From Actinomycetes bacterium (lineage in GTDB: Bacteria; Actinomycetota; Coriobacteriia; WRKU01; WQUG01), in assembly GCA_031268615.1 (NCBI GenBank), contig JAIRWZ010000117.1, positions 1 to 7,444 on the forward strand: a DNA stretch of 7,444 nucleotides. The letters run 5' to 3'. This document shows positions 1-5,891 of this stretch, piece after piece. A model generated the notes under the pieces. That model did not search any database. It was not told the DNA's origin and was given only the letters and a program-made list of their open reading frames with translations. How positions within the stretch are numbered: the stretch's first letter is position 1; every line of letters starts with the position of its first letter. The position numbers and the translations under genes were made by a program.

Positions 1-1010
1 ACCTTGTGGTGACCATCGCAAAAGTCATCCCGCTCATTTTGTTCGCGATTGTGGTCGTTATTGCCTTTAACTTCCAGCAGTTTTCATCGACCTTCCTGGG
101 GGGCCTGGAAAGGATTTCCTGGGCGGCCGATGTGGGGGGCATACCCTCTATTTTGAACCAAGTGAAGTCAACCATGTTGGCGACGGTCTGGTCATTTATT
201 GGCGTCGAAGGCGCCGTGCTGTTTTCCAGCCGCGCGCGCAACAAAAAAGACGTCGGCAAAGCTACCGTTATCGGCTTGCTGTCCGTCATCGTACTCTACA
301 TGATTTTCACTATTTGTTCGCTGGGCGTCAAAACCATTGATGTCGGCGCGATTAAAACCTTCCCCGCCACCGCCTACATTCTGGAGTCAATTGTCGGCAC
401 CTGGGGAGCGGTTATCATAAATATCGGCGTCATCATCTCGATTGCCGGGGCGTGGCTGGCCTGGACGATGTTTGGCGCAGAGACGCCGTATCTGGCGGCT
501 CAACAGGGTTTGTTTCCCGAAGGATTCGCGAAAACGAACGCCAAGGGGACCCCGACGCTGTCTCTGCTCGTCAGCAATCTCATCGTGCAAGCCTTTCTGA
601 TTATGGTCTATTTTGCGTCCAGCGCCTACGAGTTTGGCTATACGCTGTGTTCGTCGGCCATTCTTTTCCCGTATCTATTCAGTGCCTTCTATCAGTTTAA
701 GTACATGCTGCAGACCAAGGACATTACGAAGGGGCGGGTCGGCCAGTTGGTCATCGGTGCTGTCGCGTCCATCTATGCCATCTGGCTGTTTTATGGCGCG
801 GGCTGGAATTACATGGCATTTACCTGCCTGCTCTTTATTCCGGCTTTGGGCGTGTTCATCTACCATCAAATGAAAAAAGGCGTGAAGCCCATCATGAAAG
901 CCTATGAATGGTTCTTTGCTGTCCTGTTGAGTATTTTCGGTGTCTTTGGCTTATTGCTGGTCATTAACGGTTTTTTCAAACTCTTCCCGCAACTGGAACT
1001 GTTCTCATAA
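1..1010 (+). CDS. Basic amino acid antiporter, APC superfamily (arginine/ornithine type), 5' end missing
   Basis: This is an integral membrane transporter of the APA (basic amino acid/polyamine antiporter) family. Members exchange arginine for ornithine, or lysine for cadaverine, across the cytoplasmic membrane. The reading frame is open to the left edge (first whole codon at 3). About 335 residues remain, against roughly 470 for the family, so the first three or four membrane segments are missing and the GTG at 6 is not the true start. Features typical of the ArcD-like branch are visible: the segment reading TVWSFIGVEGAV with the following SSRARNKKDVGKAT loop, then SIAGAWLAWTMFGAETPYLAA, and SAILFPYLFSAFYQFK. 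About eight hydrophobic helices alternate with short loops. It ends with TAA and is followed at once by a terminator, so it is the last gene of its unit. The arginine/ornithine assignment is by family resemblance only. Other arc genes would have to lie upstream, outside the window. Confidence 0.85.
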   Translation, partial: LVVTIAKVIPLILFAIVVVIAFNFQQFSSTFLGGLERISWAADVGGIPSILNQVKSTMLATVWSFIGVEGAVLFSSRARNKKDVGKATVIGLLSVIVLYMIFTICSLGVKTIDVGAIKTFPATAYILESIVGTWGAVIINIGVIISIAGAWLAWTMFGAETPYLAAQQGLFPEGFAKTNAKGTPTLSLLVSNLIVQAFLIMVYFASSAYEFGYTLCSSAILFPYLFSAFYQFKYMLQTKDITKGRVGQLVIGAVASIYAIWLFYGAGWNYMAFTCLLFIPALGVFIYHQMKKGVKPIMKAYEWFFAVLLSIFGVFGLLLVINGFFKLFPQLELFS

Positions 1011-1029
1011 CTTCAACTACCGAAGTTAT
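1007..1029. repeat. 8-bp perfect inverted repeat over the antiporter stop codon
   Basis: ATAACTTC (1007-1014) and GAAGTTAT (1022-1029) are perfect reverse complements separated by 7 nt. The left arm contains the antiporter's TAA stop. It lies 17 nt upstream of the strong terminator hairpin, so it could form a second small hairpin in the 3' end of the mRNA or be a protein-binding site. No function can be assigned. Confidence 0.5.
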
Positions 1030-1045
1030 AAGCAGAAAAGTAAGG

Positions 1046-1075
1046 AAAAGACCCCGTACCGCTACGGGGTCTTTT
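1046..1075 (+). terminator. Rho-independent terminator, probably bidirectional
   Basis: A perfect 13-bp stem pairs AAAAGACCCCGTA (1046-1058) with TACGGGGTCTTTT (1063-1075) around a CCGC loop. The A-run on the left arm and T-run on the right arm are symmetrical, so it can work on both strands. It sits 35 nt after the antiporter stop and insulates the T-box/trpB2 unit from upstream readthrough. Confidence 0.92.
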
Positions 1076-1156
1076 CGTGAAATCTGAAAAACGAAGTTCT
1101 TCGTCCCCCTTGCCCTACTGGGTAAATGACACTCTTTATCGACAAGCAGTGATGGA

Positions 1157-1175
1157 CCCCCGGTCAAGCCGGGGG
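1157..1175. repeat. REP-like GC-rich palindrome
   Basis: CCCCCGG (1157-1163) and CCGGGGG (1169-1175) form a 7-bp stem around the loop TCAAG. No T-run follows, so it is not a normal intrinsic terminator. The form, a CCCGG/CCGGG stem with a TCAAG loop in an intergenic gap, resembles dispersed extragenic palindromes found in many bacterial genomes. Only one copy is visible here, so membership in a repeat family is inference. The rest of 1076-1215 shows nothing I can interpret. Confidence 0.5.
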
Positions 1176-1215
1176 CAGGCTCAATACTCACTTCTGTTAT
1201 TTTGCAAAAATTGGC

Positions 1216-1244
1216 TTGACAGGAGTTGGGGAAGCTGTCAAACT
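1216..1244 (+). promoter_or_regulatory. Promoter of the T-box/trpB2 transcript
   Basis: A perfect -35 box TTGACA (1216-1221) is followed after exactly 17 nt by CAAACT (1239-1244). The latter is weak against TATAAT but matches the NANACT pattern of the other promoters in this window (TACACT, TAGACT, TAGACT). Transcription would start near 1250-1252, just upstream of the T-box stem I, which is where a T-box promoter is expected. Confidence 0.65.
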
Positions 1245-1250
1245 ACTGCG

Positions 1251-1592
1251 CTATGACAACCGAATAGCCGCAGAAGAAGAGTAGTAGTCGCGTGAGCGCG
1301 CTCCAGAGAACCGACGGGGCTGAGAAGTCGGTGCAAACGGCGGGCGATGAATGGGCTTCGGAGGCACTGTTGCAACGGTAATCTGCTTGGGCGATGGATA
1401 GGGCTCATCCGGCGATTACCTACTAGTGATGGCGGGGTCCCCCTCGACAGCGGGGAGCAAGTATAAAGGGTTCGGCCCAGTGGGGGTCGGTCCGAGTATT
1501 TGGAGAGTGGACGGCAAGTTTTGAGGCTTGGCGTCAACAGGGGTGGCACCGCGGGAGTTTACTCTCGTCCCTTGCAGGGACGGGAGTTTTTT
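1251..1592 (+). promoter_or_regulatory. T-box riboswitch leader, tryptophan-specific
   Basis: This is an untranslated leader that binds tRNA and controls termination according to tRNA charging. The hallmark T-box element AACAGGGGTGGCACCGCGGG lies at 1536-1555, directly before a terminator at 1561-1592. The antiterminator can form because AGGG (1539-1542) can pair with CCCT (1569-1572), which is also the left arm of the terminator. Stem I is recognisable: GAAGAAGAGTAG at its 5' base, the AGAGA motif (1305-1309), and an apical helix CCGAC/GTCGG (1311-1315 with 1327-1331). On its 3' side ATGGG is followed by CTTC, which can pair with the 5' GAAG. That places the specifier codon as TGG (1352-1354), for tryptophan. 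The antiterminator bulge TGGC (1544-1547) should pair with an acceptor end GCCA, fitting the G73 discriminator of bacterial tRNA-Trp. Both reads agree with the downstream trpB2. T-box identity is near certain; specifier placement is inferred by eye. Confidence 0.9.
1561..1592 (+). terminator. T-box regulatory terminator (attenuator)
   Basis: A stem of about 12 bp pairs ACTCTCGTCCCT (1561-1572) with AGGGACGGGAGT (1576-1587), with one U-G pair and a TGC loop. It is followed by a run of six T (1587-1592). Its left arm is shared with the alternative antiterminator, which is the switching logic of transcriptional T-boxes. The 111 nt from 1593 to the trpB2 start hold only the ribosome binding site that I can identify. 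Confidence 0.92.
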
Positions 1593-1703
1593 GTTTGTTA
1601 TCGACCCTGCAGACGACGAGTGAGCGAGTGAGTAGGAACGTAGGCGCCAGCACTGGAGGCAAACGTGGAAAGACCGGCACGTCCACAGAAAAGGAGAAGG
1701 GTC

Positions 1704-3092
1704 ATGAGTACACAGGCGAAGGCGACGACATCGACGGGTGTGGCGGCGGCGAGCAAGCACGAGCTGAACCGCTTTGTTCTGGCAGAAAGCGAGTTGCCAA
1801 CGGCGTGGTATAACGTTCAGGCAGACTTGCCTGAGCTGCCCGCGCCCTATTTGGACGCGGAGGGCAACCCTGCCCGCCCGGAACAACTGGCGGCGATTTT
1901 CCCGCCGGACCTTATCGAACAGGAAATGACGACTCAACGCTACATTGATATTCCAGGGGCGGTTATTGACGTTTTGCGTACCTATCGCCCCGGTCCTTTG
2001 ACACGGGCGCGCATGTTCGAGAAAGCTCTGGGACTGCCGGGCAACGTCCATATCTACTACAAATACGAAGGTATTAACGCCAGCGGTTCGCATAAGGCTA
2101 ACACGGCCATTCCGCAGGCCTACTACAACAAAAAGGCAGGCATTACGAAACTGACGACCGAGACCGGAGCGGGACAGTGGGGTAGTGCCTTGTCGATGGC
2201 CGGATCCCAGTTGGGACTGGACATTGAAGTGTTTATGGTCGGCGTCAGTTATGACCAGAAGCCCTATCGCCGCATTTTCATGGAAAGTTTTGGAGCGAAA
2301 ATCCATCGCTCTCCGACAAGGCTGACTCACGCGGGGCGTGCGGTGTTGGAGGAAACCCCCGAAACTCTGGGCTCGCTGGCCATCGCTATTTCCGAGGCCG
2401 TTGAAATCGCGGCTATGAGTCCGGACACCAACTACAGTCTGGGCAGTGTCTTGAACCATGTTTTGCTGCACCAAACTATTATTGGACAGGAAGCCATTGC
2501 CCAGATGGAATTGGCCGAGGATGAGCCGGACGTAGTGATTGGTTGCTGCGGCGGCGGATCCAACTTTGGCGGCATTGCCTTCCCGTATTACCATCGGCGC
2601 CTGGAAGGAAAGACGAAGGCGCGTCTGCTTGCAGTCGAGCCAAAAGCCTGTCCATCATTGACCAGGGGCGAATATCGCTACGACTTTGGCGATGAGGCCA
2701 AAATGACGCCACAGATGATGATGTATACCTTGGGTCATGATTTTGTGCCGGCTGGAATTCATGCCGGAGGCCTGCGTTACCACGGGGATTCACCGCTGGT
2801 GAGCAAGCTCTACAATCTGGGCGAGATTGAAGCGGTATCCGTACATCAGACGGATTGCTTTGAAGCGGCGCTGGCCTTTGGACGCGCGGAAGCCTTGCTA
2901 CCGGCGCCTGAATCCTCTCATGCCATTGCCGCGGCCGTGGCGGAAGCGCGCGCGGCCGCCGAAGCGGGAGAGAAAAAGACGATTCTGTTCAATTTGACCG
3001 GGCATGGTTTTCTGGATTTGGCGGCCTACGATGCCTACAATAAGGGGACTTTGCAGGACTACGACTTTAGCGCTGGAGCGCAAGCGGGGTAG
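1704..3092 (+). CDS. trpB2: Tryptophan synthase beta-type enzyme TrpB2 (PLP-dependent)
   Basis: The 462-residue product is a cytoplasmic PLP enzyme of the TrpB2 branch, which condenses indole with serine to give tryptophan and often acts without the alpha subunit. The PLP lysine is K131 in GSHKANTA. The catalytic glutamate lies in TETGAGQWG (about 152-160). The phosphate-binding loop is CGGGSN (282-287). GGLRYHG (355-361) and the extended N-terminal region of about 70 residues are TrpB2 rather than TrpB1 features. ATG 1704 is chosen because AAGGAG (1691-1696) lies 7 nt upstream. An in-frame GTG at 1665 would add 13 basic residues and lacks such a site. No trpA, trpC or other trp gene is adjacent. 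Expression should rise on tryptophan starvation through the preceding T-box. The C-terminal codons overlap the opposite-strand glycosyltransferase gene by 26 bp. The family call is firm; the physiological role (indole salvage versus biosynthesis) is inferred. Confidence 0.95.
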   Translation: MSTQAKATTSTGVAAASKHELNRFVLAESELPTAWYNVQADLPELPAPYLDAEGNPARPEQLAAIFPPDLIEQEMTTQRYIDIPGAVIDVLRTYRPGPLTRARMFEKALGLPGNVHIYYKYEGINASGSHKANTAIPQAYYNKKAGITKLTTETGAGQWGSALSMAGSQLGLDIEVFMVGVSYDQKPYRRIFMESFGAKIHRSPTRLTHAGRAVLEETPETLGSLAIAISEAVEIAAMSPDTNYSLGSVLNHVLLHQTIIGQEAIAQMELAEDEPDVVIGCCGGGSNFGGIAFPYYHRRLEGKTKARLLAVEPKACPSLTRGEYRYDFGDEAKMTPQMMMYTLGHDFVPAGIHAGGLRYHGDSPLVSKLYNLGEIEAVSVHQTDCFEAALAFGRAEALLPAPESSHAIAAAVAEARAAAEAGEKKTILFNLTGHGFLDLAAYDAYNKGTLQDYDFSAGAQAG

Positions 3093-4263
3093 CGCCAGCC
3101 GCCTCATAAAGGGCAAGGTACTGCGGGATAATCGTTTCCAGCGTGAAATGAGCGCTGGCGTACTCGAGCTGCGTGCGGGCAAGTTCCGCGCGCAGCTCTT
3201 TGTCTATGGACAGAGACTCGACCAGGTCCGCCACCGCCTCGGCGGTAGCTTCGTGGGCCAGGGCGCGCTCGTCCAATACTTCGTCGATGATACCGCGGGT
3301 GCGGGTTCCGGCAATGGGCACCCCGGCGGCACAAATCTCCATTAGTGAACGTGGCAGGCCTTCGCGCTCTGACACCAGTAGTCCCAGATTGCAGAGCTTC
3401 AACAATTCCCGCAAAAGTTCATGGGAAATTTGCCCGGTAAAGCTAACGGGCAGGTTTTCGGCGTCTACGCGATTGTGCAGCTGCTGGTCCAATGGTCCGG
3501 TGCCAACAAAGAGGAAACGCAAGTGAGGACTGGTGGCAGTGAGAAGGGCAATGGCGTCCAGCAGCATGTTGTGGCGCTTGTTGTCGTTTAGCTCGGCGAT
3601 GGTCACCACCGTGAAGGCTTCGGGAGGCAGCTGATATTCCTGACGCAGCTGGGCTTCGCGGTCGGCGGACAGAGGCTGGGGTGTCCAGTCGCTTAGCTCT
3701 ATACCAATGCCGTCAATGCGGTGCAAGGTTGCGCGTGTTCGCCCGTCCACCCCGGCAATGGAGGCCAACAGTTCGCGTGCCGAGATTTCGTCCTCATCAT
3801 TCATGACAATCAGGTCGTCGGTCCAGTGCAGGCAGAGCTGTTCCGCTCTGCGAAACAGACGTCCACGTCGTGCTTCGCTGGCGTCCTGCGCCCGGTAGAA
3901 ATGGAAGCCATGGGCGGTGTGTATCATGCGCAGCCCTGTTGTCTTTCGCAAGGCGAACCGGGTCATGAACGAAGCGATGGGAGTATGCACATGAACGACA
4001 TCATAGCCGCGCGCCGCCACCAGGCGCCGCAGCCGATGCGCGATGCGGGGATAATGGCGAAACGAAGAGAGCTTACGCGACCATTCTACGTCAAACAAGG
4101 CGTCAAATTCGCCTTCCAGTCCGGGCCAGGCAGAGGCGCCTGCCGACAACGCGTCAACCTGCCAACCCTGGGCGCGCAGGGCACGCGTCAGTGGCAACAA
4201 AAAGGAAGTCAGCGTAATTGGTACGGTGGTGACAACCAGCACCTTTTTATCAGAATCTTTCAT
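3067..4263 (-). CDS. Glycosyltransferase family 4 (GT-B fold)
   Basis: The 398-residue product is probably a cytoplasmic enzyme that transfers a sugar from a nucleotide-sugar to a lipid carrier, polysaccharide or glycolipid acceptor. The N-terminal Rossmann-like domain (about 7-190) shows KVLVVTTVP, DVVHVHTPIASFM (88-100) and IHTAHGFHFY (114-123). The latter two are typical of EpsD/PglA-like family 4 enzymes. The C-terminal domain (about 215-390) has VTIAELNDNKRH (220-231), FVGTGPL (252-258) and the retaining-GT EX7E motif, E301 to E309, in EREGLPRSLME. No membrane segment is seen. ATG 4263 is chosen because conserved sequence begins just after it; an upstream in-frame ATG (4392) would add 43 unconvincing residues across the promoter region and into nadE. 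There is no clear Shine-Dalgarno sequence, and an extended -10 box lies 7 nt upstream, so it may be leaderless. Donor and acceptor cannot be read from the sequence. It stands alone, without a visible polysaccharide cluster. Confidence 0.88.
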   Translation of the reverse strand: MKDSDKKVLVVTTVPITLTSFLLPLTRALRAQGWQVDALSAGASAWPGLEGEFDALFDVEWSRKLSSFRHYPRIAHRLRRLVAARGYDVVHVHTPIASFMTRFALRKTTGLRMIHTAHGFHFYRAQDASEARRGRLFRRAEQLCLHWTDDLIVMNDEDEISARELLASIAGVDGRTRATLHRIDGIGIELSDWTPQPLSADREAQLRQEYQLPPEAFTVVTIAELNDNKRHNMLLDAIALLTATSPHLRFLFVGTGPLDQQLHNRVDAENLPVSFTGQISHELLRELLKLCNLGLLVSEREGLPRSLMEICAAGVPIAGTRTRGIIDEVLDERALAHEATAEAVADLVESLSIDKELRAELARTQLEYASAHFTLETIIPQYLALYEAAGATPLALQR

Positions 4264-4270
4264 ACAGCAC

Positions 4271-4279
4271 AGTGTATCA
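4271..4279 (-). promoter_or_regulatory. Extended -10 promoter for the glycosyltransferase gene
   Basis: Read on the minus strand, TGATACACT gives an extended -10 element (TG, one base, TACACT) that ends 7 nt before the ATG at 4263. Initiation would fall at or within a base or two of the start codon, giving a leaderless mRNA. No good -35 box is seen at 17 nt, which is acceptable for an extended -10 promoter. Confidence 0.45.
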
Positions 4280-4342
4280 CGAACCTTTGCAAAATCCGGC
4301 TCCAAACATATCACAAACAGGTTACGTCCGCCGCTGACCTGC

Positions 4343-4371
4343 TTGTCGCCATCGCGCGAAAGCACTAGACT
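4343..4371 (+). promoter_or_regulatory. Promoter for nadE, predicted leaderless
   Basis: TTGTCG (4343-4348) and TAGACT (4366-4371) are separated by exactly 17 nt; each matches four of six consensus positions. Only 6 nt separate the -10 box from the ATG at 4378, so transcription should begin at the start codon itself. No Shine-Dalgarno sequence precedes nadE, which agrees. It is divergent from the glycosyltransferase promoter in a shared 114-bp gap. Confidence 0.55.
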
Positions 4372-4377
4372 AGGCAC

Positions 4378-5277
4378 ATGATGAGTACACACACAAATCC
4401 CCCCTCGCCCTTCCCCCTGACGCCTTTGTTATCGACCGACGCCGCGCCTGGCGTCTACGATTCTTTAGTCGATCAAACGCGCCGGGCAGTGCATGACGCC
4501 GGATTTTCCCATACGCTCATTGGGCTGTCTGGTGGCATTGATTCGGCGCTGACCGCCACCATCGCCGTTGACGCTTTGGGTGCCGCGCATGTTCACGCTG
4601 CGTTGATGCCTTCGGCCATTTCTTCGCCGGGCAGTCTGCGCGACGCCGCTGAGGTCGCCCGGCGACTGGGGATTGCGACCCACACGCTGCCCATCGCAGC
4701 GCTGCTGGATGCCTTTACCACGACACTGAACCCGGTCTTTGACGACGCGTCCACGCCAATCGCGGACATCACTGTCGAAAACTTGCAGGCTCGTATCCGC
4801 GGCGTTCTGCTCATGGCGCTGTCGAACCAGTTCGACTGGTTTGTGCTGGCCACCGGGAATCGAAGCGAAGTGCTGACCGGCTATGCCACGCTGTATGGAG
4901 ACATGGTCGGCAGTTTTGCTCCGCTGGCTCCGCTGCTAAAAACCTGGGTTTGGCAGCTGGCTTCCCTGCGCAATGCGCGCGCGCGCGCGGCGGGGCAGTC
5001 CGCGCCCATTCCGGACGCCGTCATCACCAAAGCCCCGTCTGCCGAGCTGTCCGTAGGCCAGACCGACGCGGCGGCATTGGGCGACTATGCCGATTTGGAC
5101 GCGGTACTCTACCAGGTCACCGTGCTGGGCACGTCCCCGGACGACCTGCCCTCGCTGGGTTTTGACGCGGCCTATGTCACGGCAACGCTGGACCGCATGC
5201 GCTCCACGCAGTTCAAACGTGACATGGCTTGTCCGGGAGCTACGCTCGCTCTTCCAAGGGAAGTTTTCCATGAGTGA
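4378..5277 (+). CDS. nadE: NAD+ synthetase, ammonia-dependent type (no glutaminase domain)
   Basis: The 299-residue product catalyses the last step of NAD synthesis: ATP-dependent amidation of nicotinic acid adenine dinucleotide. The PP-loop ATP-binding motif SGGIDS is at 51-56. Other family signatures follow: VDALGAA (64-70), ENLQARIRG (134-142), ATGNRSE (158-164), GYATLYGDM (168-176), the KAPSAEL segment (218-224), and a C-terminal FKRDMACPGATL. The synthetase core resembles the C-terminal half of long glutamine-dependent NadE enzymes, yet no nitrilase domain precedes it. Free ammonia, or a separate amidase elsewhere, must therefore supply nitrogen. The first 25 residues are a Pro/Ser/Thr-rich, poorly conserved extension. 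ATG 4378 is chosen from promoter position; ATG 4381, the next codon, is equally possible. The last 8 bp overlap the start of the acetyltransferase gene, so the two form an operon. Confidence 0.93.
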   Translation: MMSTHTNPPSPFPLTPLLSTDAAPGVYDSLVDQTRRAVHDAGFSHTLIGLSGGIDSALTATIAVDALGAAHVHAALMPSAISSPGSLRDAAEVARRLGIATHTLPIAALLDAFTTTLNPVFDDASTPIADITVENLQARIRGVLLMALSNQFDWFVLATGNRSEVLTGYATLYGDMVGSFAPLAPLLKTWVWQLASLRNARARAAGQSAPIPDAVITKAPSAELSVGQTDAAALGDYADLDAVLYQVTVLGTSPDDLPSLGFDAAYVTATLDRMRSTQFKRDMACPGATLALPREVFHE

Positions 5278-5773
5278 GTACGTCCATAGTCCCCAGTCTG
5301 ACCGACCTTCCACCTCTTTTGTATTCCAGCGAGTCCCCGTTGACTTAGCGCCTGACGAGCTGTATCACCTGGTCTTTGAGGAACTGTACCGGGATTGGGA
5401 GGTGCAGTTCAATCAAAACTGGTACGAAGCTGAACTTGGCGGTAGTTTCTTGCTCCTGCGCGATGGGGCTTTTGGGGCAGACAGCGCGTTACTCGGCGCG
5501 CTTCGTCTCATGCCGCACAAGGCGAGGGAAGCGGAAGGTTTGCAGATTCGGCAGGTGGTCGTTAACCCTCTGCACCGTCGTGGGGGTATCGGACGTGCGT
5601 TGATGGAGACTGCCGAGGCCATTGGTCGTAAGGAGGGTCACCGCCGCATGTGGCTAAAGGCGCGCGAACCCGCGTGGGGCTTTTACGAAAAGCTAGGCTA
5701 TCGTTCGGTCAGCGGAGTGTATCTGTCACCCCTGACCAAAATCCCCCATCGCACCATGGAAAAAGTCCTGTAG
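5270..5773 (+). CDS. GNAT-family N-acetyltransferase
   Basis: The 167-residue product is a predicted acetyl-CoA-dependent N-acetyltransferase. Motif A is clear: the strand IRQVVVNP (93-100) followed by the acetyl-CoA pyrophosphate loop HRRGGIGRAL (102-111). Motif B follows with WGFYEKLGYRSVSG (136-149), including the usual FYEKLGY. The overall length and the order LGALRLMP, motif A, motif B resemble ElaA/PhnO-like small GNAT proteins. The ATG at 5270 overlaps the nadE stop region (ATGAGTGA, 8 bp). It has AAGGGAAG (5256-5263) 6 nt upstream, so translation is coupled to nadE and the longer in-frame ATG at 5087 inside nadE is rejected. The substrate (amino acid, polyamine, protein N-terminus or small amine) cannot be predicted. 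The link with NAD synthesis may be only positional. No terminator is visible after the stop. Confidence 0.88.
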   Translation: MSEYVHSPQSDRPSTSFVFQRVPVDLAPDELYHLVFEELYRDWEVQFNQNWYEAELGGSFLLLRDGAFGADSALLGALRLMPHKAREAEGLQIRQVVVNPLHRRGGIGRALMETAEAIGRKEGHRRMWLKAREPAWGFYEKLGYRSVSGVYLSPLTKIPHRTMEKVL

Positions 5774-5832
5774 GCCTTCAAAGATAAACCTCCTAAAGTC
5801 AGGCAGGTATGGACGTACTCACTTATTAATTC

Positions 5833-5841
5833 TGATAGACT
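5833..5841 (+). promoter_or_regulatory. Extended -10 promoter of the aldolase operon
   Basis: TGATAGACT gives an extended -10 element (TG, one base, TAGACT at 5836-5841), the same hexamer as at nadE. No recognisable -35 box lies 17 nt upstream. Transcription would begin near 5848, within the first copy of the 12-bp tandem repeat and about 44 nt upstream of the aldolase start at 5892. Confidence 0.5.
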
Positions 5842-5845
5842 GGTG

Positions 5846-5869
5846 GCGTCATGAACCGCGTCATGAACC
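5846..5869 (+). repeat. Perfect 12-bp tandem repeat in the aldolase 5' leader
   Basis: GCGTCATGAACC occurs twice back to back (5846-5857 and 5858-5869), and each copy contains the palindrome TCATGA. The repeat lies just after the predicted -10 box, at the transcription start. It creates an in-frame seven-codon ORF (ATG 5851 to TGA 5872-5874, reading MNRVMNQ). Its stop overlaps an in-frame upstream ATG (5871) of the aldolase. It could be an operator, a leader peptide or a chance duplication; the sequence does not decide. Confidence 0.75.
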
Positions 5870-5891
5870 AATGAGAGGGAAGGGGAGGACC

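Noticed and set aside
1007..1029. A true loxP recombination site
   Set aside because: Only the outer 8 bp of each arm match, and the spacer is 7 nt instead of the inner arms plus core. No recombinase gene is nearby.
1092..1103. Small hairpin CGAAG-TT-CTTCG after the antiporter terminator
   Set aside because: A 5-bp stem with a 2-nt loop and no T-run is too small to call a terminator or regulatory site.
1416..2594. A 392-codon open frame on the minus strand across the T-box and trpB2
   Set aside because: It is antisense to a confidently identified PLP enzyme and to the T-box. It shows no recognisable domain, and its composition (rich in Arg, His, Gln) is typical of a shadow frame.
3721..4368. 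A 215-codon plus-strand frame opposite the glycosyltransferase
   Set aside because: It runs opposite the conserved GT-B motifs and has no family signature of its own.
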